A DNA stretch of 6,181 nt from Saprospiraceae bacterium (GTDB lineage Bacteria > Bacteroidota > Bacteroidia > Chitinophagales > Saprospiraceae). Made by a program: the position numbers and the translations under genes. The stretch lies in assembly GCA_015494245.1 (NCBI GenBank), contig WGBN01000089.1:1-6181 (forward strand), written 5' to 3'. Of the stretch, positions 1 through 5,225 are shown piece by piece (the stretch's first letter is position 1; each line of letters opens with the position of its first letter). The notes below the pieces were generated by a model. It had not been told where the DNA came from. It saw only the letters and a program-made list of their open reading frames with translations, and made no database searches.

Positions 1-268
1 GCCAAACGCGCTTCAAAAACTTATAAAGCCCCATACATGCCAAGATGCCAAAAGGAACTGCTATGAGATTCAACACAAAACGATTTGAGTCCTCGACAAA
101 AGAGCCCGTCATAAAGAAATAAAGCCCTATTACAAGACCTCCGAGAAAAGTCCCCAGGTAGTAAGACAATACTCCTACAATGGCAAAACCCCATTGATGC
201 TTCCCATACTTGCCTGCCAATTCATAGAAGTTCTTTCCGATGAAGTAAATCAGTAAAATTCCAAGCAT
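1..268 (-). CDS. Small multi-pass membrane protein, unknown function (C-terminus cut by window edge)
   Basis: This frame is open from an ATG at 268 to the left edge, giving 89 visible residues and no stop. The protein begins MLGILLIYFIGKNFYELAGK, a short hydrophobic segment followed by a charged and aromatic stretch. A long hydrophobic, glycine-rich segment follows at about residues 26-55, with a GTFLGG motif at 39-44 and many Tyr/Phe. A third hydrophobic segment lies at about 64-82 and ends in a basic KFLKR patch. It looks like an inner-membrane protein with two to three helices. I recall similar uncharacterised small membrane proteins in Bacteroidota, but I assign no function. The start is supported by a strong promoter at 300-330, which leaves a leader of about 25 bases. 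There is no Shine-Dalgarno; the leader is AT-rich (AACAACT before ATG). Base composition looks more AT-rich than the other genes here. Confidence is high that it is a gene and low on its role. Confidence 0.78.
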   Translation of the reverse strand, partial: MLGILLIYFIGKNFYELAGKYGKHQWGFAIVGVLSYYLGTFLGGLVIGLYFFMTGSFVEDSNRFVLNLIAVPFGILACMGLYKFLKRVW

Positions 269-299
269 AGTTGTTCTTTGTTTAGTTTGAATAACAGCA

Positions 300-330
300 C
301 AAAGATAAGTCTTTTTGCGTAATTTGCAAA
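300..330 (-). promoter_or_regulatory. Bacteroidota-type promoter (TTTG-N19-TATCTTTG) for the left-edge membrane protein
   Basis: Read on the minus strand, TTTG (330-327) is followed by a 19-base spacer and then TATCTTTG (307-300). This matches every fixed position of the Bacteroidota primary-sigma consensus TTTG-N19-21-TAnnTTTG. Transcription should start near 293-295, about 25 bases before the ATG at 268. The promoter lies downstream of der and its hairpins, so the membrane-protein gene can be transcribed independently of der. Confidence 0.75.
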
Positions 331-339
331 CTCAGACTC

Positions 340-391
340 AGTTCAGCGGGCTGAAGCCCGCTGAGCTTAGGGCGGGCTGAAGCCCGCCCTA
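340..391. repeat. Two tandem REP-like hairpins with an identical core, directly after der
   Basis: There are two inverted repeats in tandem. Hairpin A pairs 340-351 with 356-367 (12 bp including one G·T wobble) around the loop TGAA. Hairpin B pairs 368-377 with 382-391 (10 bp) around the same loop TGAA. Both contain the identical 16-mer GCGGGCTGAAGCCCGC (346-361 and 372-387), offset by 26 bases. The last base of hairpin B touches the der stop codon (392-394). Neither hairpin is followed by a T-run on either strand, so they are not classical intrinsic terminators, although they could stabilise the der mRNA 3' end or assist termination. A dispersed REP-type palindromic repeat is the better reading, but copies elsewhere in the genome cannot be seen from here. 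Confidence 0.75.
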
Positions 392-1696
392 CTATTTCTT
401 CCTAAAGAAAATGTCAATAGGCACGCCCGAAAAATCGTATTCCTTGCGCAGTTGATTTTCCAAATAATTGCGATAGCTCTCTTTCACGTGCTTGGGATGG
501 TTGCAGAAGAAAGCAAAGGCCGGATAGTGCATCGCCAATTGAGTGGCGTATTTGATTTTGATATACAAGCCGCGATGTGAGGGCGGCGGCACGCGCTTAA
601 TCGCTTCCTGGATGAATTCATTCAACTCGGAGGTTTTGATGCGACGGCTTCGGTTTTCATAAACCTGTAAAGCTGTATCTAAAGCCTGCATGATGCGCTG
701 TTTTTCCAGCACCGAAATAAAGACGATGGGCACATCCGTAAAGGGTGCGATTTTTTCGCGAATTTCCCTTTCGTAATCGCGGGCAGTCAGGGTTTCCTTT
801 TCGACCAGATCCCATTTGTTGACGAGAATAACTACTCCCTTATGGCGGCGCAAAATGACCTGCAAAATGCTCAGGTCCTGCGCCTCTATGCCGGTGCGGG
901 CGTCTATCATCAGCAGACAGACATCGGCATCTTCAATCGCCTTCACGGCGCGCATGACGGAATAGAACTCCAGATTCTCCCGCACGCGTGCCTTTTTGCG
1001 TATGCCTGCCGTATCTATCAGCATGAAATGCTTGCCAAATTTCTTGTACTCGCTGTGTATGCTGTCGCGTGTCGTTCCGGCTATATCGGTAACGATGTTG
1101 CGATCGACACCTAACAGTGCATTAGTAAAAGAAGATTTACCTACATTGGGCCGCCCCACAATGGCTAATTTGGGCAGATCGGTCTCCACCGGCTCCTCCT
1201 CCCCCAATTGTTCTGTTACAGCATCTAACAAATCTCCCGTTCCGCTGCCGGTCATGGAGGAGACGAAATACGTTTGCTCAAAACCCAGGCTCCAAAATTC
1301 GTTGGCATCCAACATGCGCTGGTGATTGTCCACCTTATTGACCACGAGAAAAACCGGCTTTTGGGTACGGCGCAGCATTTTAGCCACTTCCTCATCCAGA
1401 TCGGTCAGGCCTGTAGTTACATCCACCAAAAAGAGAATCACCTCTGCTTCATCAATAGCAATTTGCACCTGCTCCCGTATGGCCGCTTCAAAAACGTCAT
1501 CCGAGTTCTGGACAAAGCCTCCGGTGTCCACCACCGTAAAGCCCTTGCCATTCCACTCGCAACGGCCGTAGAGACGATCGCGCGTAACGCCGCTGATGTC
1601 GTCAATAATGGCTTTACGCTCGCCGATGAGGCGATTGTACAGGGTAGATTTACCTACGTTTGGACGCCCGACTATGGCGACAATGTTGCTGCTCAT
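392..1696 (-). CDS. der: Ribosome biogenesis GTPase Der (EngA)
   Basis: Der is a cytoplasmic double GTPase needed for 50S ribosomal subunit maturation. The 434-residue product has the complete family architecture. In GTPase domain 1, the P-loop GRPNVGKS lies at residues 10-17, GVTRD at 36-40, DTGG at 57-60 and NKVD at 120-123. In domain 2, GRPNVGKS lies at 181-188, GTTRD at 207-211, DTAG at 228-231 and NKWD at 293-296. The C-terminal KH-like domain, from about 350, is rich in basic and aromatic residues and ends FFRKK. Its length is normal for the family. I chose ATG at 1696, which gives MSSNIVAIVGRPNVGKS, over an in-frame TTG at 1717. The extra seven residues have no counterpart I know, and ATG directly follows an A-rich leader. 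The G5 positions read SSM and SVL rather than the usual SA, a mild variation. The gene lies 108 bases downstream of the amidohydrolase with a hairpin between, so it may be a separate unit or depend on readthrough. Confidence 0.97.
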   Translation of the reverse strand: MSSNIVAIVGRPNVGKSTLYNRLIGERKAIIDDISGVTRDRLYGRCEWNGKGFTVVDTGGFVQNSDDVFEAAIREQVQIAIDEAEVILFLVDVTTGLTDLDEEVAKMLRRTQKPVFLVVNKVDNHQRMLDANEFWSLGFEQTYFVSSMTGSGTGDLLDAVTEQLGEEEPVETDLPKLAIVGRPNVGKSSFTNALLGVDRNIVTDIAGTTRDSIHSEYKKFGKHFMLIDTAGIRKKARVRENLEFYSVMRAVKAIEDADVCLLMIDARTGIEAQDLSILQVILRRHKGVVILVNKWDLVEKETLTARDYEREIREKIAPFTDVPIVFISVLEKQRIMQALDTALQVYENRSRRIKTSELNEFIQEAIKRVPPPSHRGLYIKIKYATQLAMHYPAFAFFCNHPKHVKESYRNYLENQLRKEYDFSGVPIDIFFRKK

Positions 1697-1765
1697 TTTT
1701 TTAATTTCTATGCTCAAGGCAAATGAAACCCGCGACCCGTAAATTACGCTTTTTCTTGTATTTAT

Positions 1766-1801
1766 AAGTAGTTTGGGCGGCTTGCGCCGCCCAAACCACT
1801 T
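1766..1801 (-). terminator. Strong GNRA-capped hairpin between the amidohydrolase and der (possible terminator)
   Basis: The inverted repeat pairs 1771-1781 with 1786-1796 perfectly (11 bp, GTTTGGGCGGC). Beyond one mismatch it extends by four more base pairs (1766-1769 with 1798-1801). On the minus strand, the transcribed direction, the loop is GCAA, a GNRA tetraloop, so the RNA hairpin should be very stable. It begins 3 bases after the amidohydrolase stop codon. The bases that follow on that strand (TACTTATAAATAC) are AT-rich but contain no U-run, so it may be a weak terminator, a 3'-end stabiliser or an attenuator ahead of der. Its GGGCGG...CCGCCC stem resembles the hairpins at 340-391, and it could instead belong to the same repeat family. 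Confidence 0.55.
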
Positions 1802-1804
1802 CCC

Positions 1805-2989
1805 TTAAAACAGCACCTCAACCTCGCTTCCTTCCCACAACTGCCCTTGCTCGTCTAAACTCACCAGGTTAAGGCCGGGCTTTTTTCCGGCTTCAAGACT
1901 TCCCAGCTCCTGCTCGAAGCCGAGGGCCTTTGCACCGTTTAAACACGCCCACTCTACCAAAGTTTCGAGCGAAATGAAGGATTGATAGCGGGCAATGGTC
2001 TTCATCTCCTCCAGAATGGAGAGCTGCCAGTTGGAAGTCAGGCTGTCTGTGCCCAGCGCGACCTTCGCCCCGGCATCCAAAAAATGCTGATAGCGGGGCA
2101 AACGGTTCTCGATGTATAGGTTGGCATTCGGACAACTCACCCAGTAGCTCTCCGGATTCCAGGCCTGCACAGCCCGGATATCCTCCTCAGTACTGCAAGT
2201 GTTGTGCACCAGCAACAGGCGAAAGTCCGGCTCCGGCAAATGGCGCATGGTATAGTGCGGAGAAGATTTGCCGAAAGGCAAAAAATCCGGCACCGCTGCG
2301 CCAAAGTCCTTAAAAAATGCGGGAAAGTCGCCCGACAAATCTTTAAACAGAGCATCCTCATGCGGCGTTTCCTGATTGTGTATGCTGAGGGTTCCTCCCG
2401 CCGGCGCCTCTTTTCGAATGAGCTCAAAAAGACGGGGCGAGACCGTGTACGGCGCATGAGGAACAAAAGATTTTCGGTCTTTTCCTTCTCCGGGCTGTAC
2501 TTCATAAACTTCCCGCCCTGCTGCAAAAACGGCATCTGCCCCACTGCCCTGCATAAAATCAAAAAGCTCTACAAAAGTGTAATAGCGAATGGGACTCCGG
2601 CGCTTCACATCTGCCGTATCTGCCTTGTTGGAGATATCTCCTACAGCCACGATGCCGGCCTTGCGCATTTCTTCATCGCCCCTCTGAATGGCCTCCTCAA
2701 TCTGCTCTTGCGGAAAATCCCGAAGGCTGACAACACCCTTTAAAAAAGGCAAAAGCGTGCTCCCCGTGCCCACCAGGCCTTTCATGTGCGAAAGCTCCAA
2801 GTGGCAGTGTGCATTCACAAAGCCCGGCATCAAAGCGCCGCGATGTACCTCCAATTCCGAAGCATCGAAATCCTCCCGCCTGCCGACTTGCTGCACGCGG
2901 CCCTCTTCATCAAGCACCACCACGCCTTCCCGCAAGGGAGCGCCTGCTGCCGTAAAAAGCCAATCGGCTGTAATTTTTCTAAAGCTCAT
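1805..2989 (-). CDS. Metal-dependent amidohydrolase / deaminase (cytosine deaminase-chlorohydrolase group)
   Basis: This 394-residue cytoplasmic enzyme belongs to the amidohydrolase superfamily. An N-terminal beta-sandwich (about 1-55) leads into the TIM barrel at MPGFVNAHCHLELSH. The metal ligands H61 and H63 are followed by HAPYTVS (178-184), H204 in HNQET with E207 as the likely acid/base, H262 in VHNTCS and D315 in GTDSLTSN. All catalytic positions expected of the ATZ/TRZ/methylthioadenosine deaminase subgroup are present. The C-terminal strands (about 355-394) complete the sandwich. Such enzymes deaminate or dechlorinate purine-like and related rings. The HLELS motif is, as I recall, shared with aminodeoxyfutalosine deaminases of the futalosine menaquinone pathway, so that is one candidate. 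Others are methylthioadenosine/S-adenosylhomocysteine or guanine-type deamination, and the sequence alone does not decide. The ATG at 2989 lies 5 bases after the DUF1015 stop, which implies co-transcription and perhaps coupled translation. The reading frame is intact. Confidence 0.85.
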   Translation of the reverse strand: MSFRKITADWLFTAAGAPLREGVVVLDEEGRVQQVGRREDFDASELEVHRGALMPGFVNAHCHLELSHMKGLVGTGSTLLPFLKGVVSLRDFPQEQIEEAIQRGDEEMRKAGIVAVGDISNKADTADVKRRSPIRYYTFVELFDFMQGSGADAVFAAGREVYEVQPGEGKDRKSFVPHAPYTVSPRLFELIRKEAPAGGTLSIHNQETPHEDALFKDLSGDFPAFFKDFGAAVPDFLPFGKSSPHYTMRHLPEPDFRLLLVHNTCSTEEDIRAVQAWNPESYWVSCPNANLYIENRLPRYQHFLDAGAKVALGTDSLTSNWQLSILEEMKTIARYQSFISLETLVEWACLNGAKALGFEQELGSLEAGKKPGLNLVSLDEQGQLWEGSEVEVLF

Positions 2990-2994
2990 GACAT

Positions 2995-4116
2995 TTATTT
3001 GTTGTCACTCAAATCATGCACCAACAATCCGTTTCTCATGCGTGGCTCAAACCAGGTGGACTTGGGCGGAAGCACTTTGCCTGCATCTGCAATATGCAAA
3101 AAATCTTCTATATCTACCGGATAGAGCACAAAGCCGATGCGGTTTTCACTCTTCTGAACAATTTGCTCAAAAACATCTATCCCACGAGGCCCTTCCACAT
3201 ATTTGAGCCGACCATCTGTACGGGGGTCTTTGATGTGCAAAAGGTCCTGCAAAACCAACTCGTTGAGCAGAGAGACGTCCAACACGACTTCCTCTTTTTC
3301 ATAAGCCTCCAGCACTTCCGGGCGCCAGCGCAGGCGAAACCACTCCTGCTGTAACAACATAAGCCACTCGTGTTTTTCGCGGGGCGGTTGGTATTTCTCC
3401 AGAGGCTCAATGTCAACCAGGGCAGACAAACGCGCCATCAGTCCGGCCGGAGAAAGGTGGTCCATCTCTGTTACTACGCGATTGAACTCAAAGATGTCCA
3501 ATTCGCCTGTCGGGAAAAAAGCCGTAAGCAAATAATCATAGCCCGGAGCCAACCCCTCTTCTTCAGCCTGCCGGCGCAGCCTGGACATGGCCGCCGTGCG
3601 ATGATGGCCGTCGGCAATGTACGCAACAGCGACTTCCTCGGCAAAGAGCTTCTGCAACCTGGTCAGCGTCTTTTCATCCTTGATCTCCCAAACCCAATGA
3701 TGCTCGTCTTCTTCTTCAAAATAGTAATGCACAAAAGGGTCCTTCTCCTTCATTCGCTTTTTGATGAGCTTATCTATAGCCTCCACAGCGACGTAAGTCA
3801 ATAAAACCGGCTTGACCACAGCCCGGCGGTGCATGAGCAACTGGATCTGGCGCTGCTCCTTGGCAGCCAGGGTGTGCTCGTGTACTCTGATATGCCCCTG
3901 CTCGTACTCCTCCATGGATGCCAGGAGCAACAGCCCCGTATAAGAACGCCTGGCCTCATCAATGCGATAAATATACATGCCGTCTTGCTTGCGCTGCTTG
4001 AAAAATCCGCTGTCGCGAAAGACGGGATACTCTTCCTTCACCTTACCGAAAAAGGAATCCGGCGAGGTAATCAGTTTCTTACGCGGATAAACCGCTCTAA
4101 ACGGACGAACTTGCAT
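2995..4116 (-). CDS. DUF1015 family protein (ParB/serine-kinase-like fold)
   Basis: This 373-residue soluble protein is recognised as DUF1015 by several family signatures: VHEHT (78-82), IADGHHRTAA (167-176), LDVSLLNELVLQDLL (279-293), DPRTDGRLKYVEG (297-309), and LPPKSTWFEPR with GLLVHDL near the end (349-369). The ADGHHR motif relates the family to the ParB/sulfiredoxin-like fold, whose members include ADP/ATP-dependent free serine kinases. A nucleotide-using or serine-related role is therefore plausible but unproven. The protein is somewhat shorter than the roughly 400-430 residues I expect. The N-terminus starts directly at MQVRPFRAVYPRK and appears to lack the segment around the usual PPYDV-like stretch. 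It is the first gene of a two-gene operon with the amidohydrolase downstream. A TATCTTTG promoter element at 4177-4184 gives a leader of about 50 bases, which supports the ATG at 4116. Family assignment is confident, function is not. Confidence 0.88.
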   Translation of the reverse strand: MQVRPFRAVYPRKKLITSPDSFFGKVKEEYPVFRDSGFFKQRKQDGMYIYRIDEARRSYTGLLLLASMEEYEQGHIRVHEHTLAAKEQRQIQLLMHRRAVVKPVLLTYVAVEAIDKLIKKRMKEKDPFVHYYFEEEDEHHWVWEIKDEKTLTRLQKLFAEEVAVAYIADGHHRTAAMSRLRRQAEEEGLAPGYDYLLTAFFPTGELDIFEFNRVVTEMDHLSPAGLMARLSALVDIEPLEKYQPPREKHEWLMLLQQEWFRLRWRPEVLEAYEKEEVVLDVSLLNELVLQDLLHIKDPRTDGRLKYVEGPRGIDVFEQIVQKSENRIGFVLYPVDIEDFLHIADAGKVLPPKSTWFEPRMRNGLLVHDLSDNK

Positions 4117-4176
4117 TTCACTTGTTTACAGTCGTAAAACGCCCCCAAAGGAGCAAGCAACACCTGCTGCCGCCGG

Positions 4177-4184
4177 CAAAGATA
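4177..4184 (-). promoter_or_regulatory. Bacteroidota -7 promoter element for the DUF1015-amidohydrolase operon
   Basis: On the minus strand 4184-4177 reads TATCTTTG, an exact fit to TAnnTTTG and the same octamer as the promoter at 300-330. No TTTG lies 19-21 bases upstream, where the sequence is GC-rich, so only half of the promoter is seen. Transcription would start near 4170 and leave a leader of about 54 bases before the ATG at 4116. A short inverted repeat, TGCCG-C-CGGCA (4168-4178), overlaps the expected start site. Confidence 0.55.
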
Positions 4185-4270
4185 GCATATTTGAGGATAA
4201 GCCCGCAGCCCGATTCAGAAGCACAACTTTAACCTCCCCATAACACAACCATAGAAGCAGCTTAACAAAT

Positions 4271-4301
4271 TTTAAGGCGCCTGAGCCGTTTTCTATCTGT
4301 G
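4271..4301 (+). promoter_or_regulatory. Probable promoter for the outer-membrane barrel gene
   Basis: TTTA (4271-4274) is followed after 19 bases by TATCTGTG (4294-4301). Each box departs at one position from the Bacteroidota consensus TTTG-N19-21-TAnnTTTG. Transcription would start near 4307 and leave a leader of about 47 bases before the ATG at 4354. The element lies back to back with the minus-strand promoter at 4177-4184, so the 237-base gap between the genes serves both directions. Confidence 0.42.
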
Positions 4302-4353
4302 TTTACACGGCAGCGCAATGCTCTGCCTTTTTATTACACCAAAATCGAAAACC

Positions 4354-5031
4354 ATGAAACGCCTCGTTAAGCTGCTTTCCCTCGCTTTTGTCTTTTTCGC
4401 CTTTGCGGCAAATGCTCAAGACATCTATATCGGTCCCAAAGTGGGCGTCAATTACGTAACGGTTGCAGCCCCTCTCTCAAACGAACTGGGAGTTGATAAG
4501 CTCCTCACCGCTGATTTTGGCGCCATGGCCGAGATTGAATTTGGCGACATGTTTTCCCTCCAGGGCGAATTGATGTACGCCCGCAAGGGTTTCAGCATCA
4601 CGCAAAATTTTGACATCCCCATCAACGAAAACCTCACCATTCCCGCCGGCCTCAAAGTACTCAACAACTCCAATTATCTGGAATTGCCGGTCATGGCCAA
4701 AATCCGCTTCAACGGAGACAAACCACTGGAAACCTACCTGCTCGGCGGAGCCTCTGTGGGCTATCTGATGAGCAACCGCATCCGCACCCAGGCTGACCTC
4801 ATCGTCAACCTCACCGTGATTGACACCAAAATACCGCTCAACGACATCAACCGGGCCGACTTCTCCCTCATAGGCGGTGCCGGCTTTGCTGCTAAATTGC
4901 CTGTCGGCAAATTCTACATGGACGTGCGCTACCGCCACGGCCTGAGCGAACTGGTCAACATCCCCTTGCTCACCGATAAAGTCCAAAACCGCGGCCTGCT
5001 CGTCTCTGCAGGCTATGCCATCAACTTCTAA
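4354..5031 (+). CDS. Outer-membrane beta-barrel protein, PorT/OMP_b-brl_2 type
   Basis: This 225-residue exported protein has a clear signal peptide: basic MKRLVK, then a hydrophobic core to about residue 19, with a likely cut after ANA (residue 21) before QDIYIG. The mature part reads as a small eight-stranded barrel. Alternating strands lie near 24-37, 55-62, 67-76, 105-118, 124-141, 168-181, 185-196 and 212-225. Typical phrases of the Bacteroidota porin-like family are present: GPKVGVNY at the start, LQGELMYARKGF, NYLELPVMAKIRF, LLGGASVGYL, and a C-terminal aromatic residue (YAINF). Such barrels sit in the outer membrane; most have no known substrate, and I infer none. I chose ATG at 4354 over an in-frame ATG at 4318 because the latter would put 12 residues ahead of a good signal peptide and sits close to the predicted transcript start. 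The gene is probably monocistronic, with its own promoter and a strong terminator 21 bases after the stop. Confidence 0.88.
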   Translation: MKRLVKLLSLAFVFFAFAANAQDIYIGPKVGVNYVTVAAPLSNELGVDKLLTADFGAMAEIEFGDMFSLQGELMYARKGFSITQNFDIPINENLTIPAGLKVLNNSNYLELPVMAKIRFNGDKPLETYLLGGASVGYLMSNRIRTQADLIVNLTVIDTKIPLNDINRADFSLIGGAGFAAKLPVGKFYMDVRYRHGLSELVNIPLLTDKVQNRGLLVSAGYAINF

Positions 5032-5052
5032 TCTCCCCGGAGAGTATCCTTC

Positions 5053-5084
5053 AAAAGCTCCTGCCCATGGCAGGGGCTTTTTTT
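5053..5084 (+). terminator. Rho-independent terminator of the barrel gene
   Basis: The stem pairs 5053-5065 (AAAAGCTCCTGCC) with 5069-5081, which is 13 bp with a single T·G wobble, around the three-base loop CAT. The GC-rich upper stem runs directly into seven T residues (5078-5084). It begins 21 bases past the barrel stop codon and should insulate the lipoprotein gene from upstream transcription. The A-run at the left base also gives a short U-tract on the minus strand, but no minus-strand gene ends here. Confidence 0.9.
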
Positions 5085-5225
5085 ATGCCCGCGACAAAAA
5101 GTCAGAATTTTTGGAAAAACTGTGACATTATGGCGAAATAAACTCCTTGGCACACAAAGTGATAGAGACAAAAATGGAGCGCAATGCACGCCCATCATTT
5201 TTTAACAACAAAAAAATAAAGAGCC

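Noticed and set aside
1697..1717. In-frame TTG upstream start for der, adding seven residues
   Set aside because: The ATG at 1696 gives the normal Der N-terminus just before the first P-loop, and the extra residues come from an A/T-rich leader (GAAATTAAAAAA).
842..1726. Several open frames on the plus strand inside der
   Set aside because: They lie opposite a complete, well-conserved gene, have no recognisable domains, and show compositions expected from antisense frames.
1720..1727. Possible -7 box TTCATTTG ahead of der on the minus strand
   Set aside because: One fixed position is wrong and no TTTG-like box lies 19-21 bases upstream, so it is too weak to list as a promoter.
2137..2743. 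Overlapping open frames on both strands within the amidohydrolase, up to 179 codons
   Set aside because: The amidohydrolase frame is intact with all catalytic residues. The others are Arg/Cys/Pro-rich products typical of out-of-frame translation.
4261..4276. CTTAA...TTAAG inverted repeat upstream of the barrel gene
   Set aside because: Arms are only 5 bp and AT-only apart from the outer pair, which is expected by chance in an AT-rich promoter region.
4452..4986. Minus-strand open frames opposite the barrel gene
   Set aside because: The plus-strand gene has a signal peptide, family motifs and a terminator. The opposite frames are His/Val/Asp-rich shadows without a leader or domain.
5149..5163. 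Sigma-54-like TTGGCAC ahead of the YfdX-like gene
   Set aside because: The -24 half is present but the -12 half reads GTGAT and lacks the essential GC. Sigma-54 use is also not supported by anything else here.
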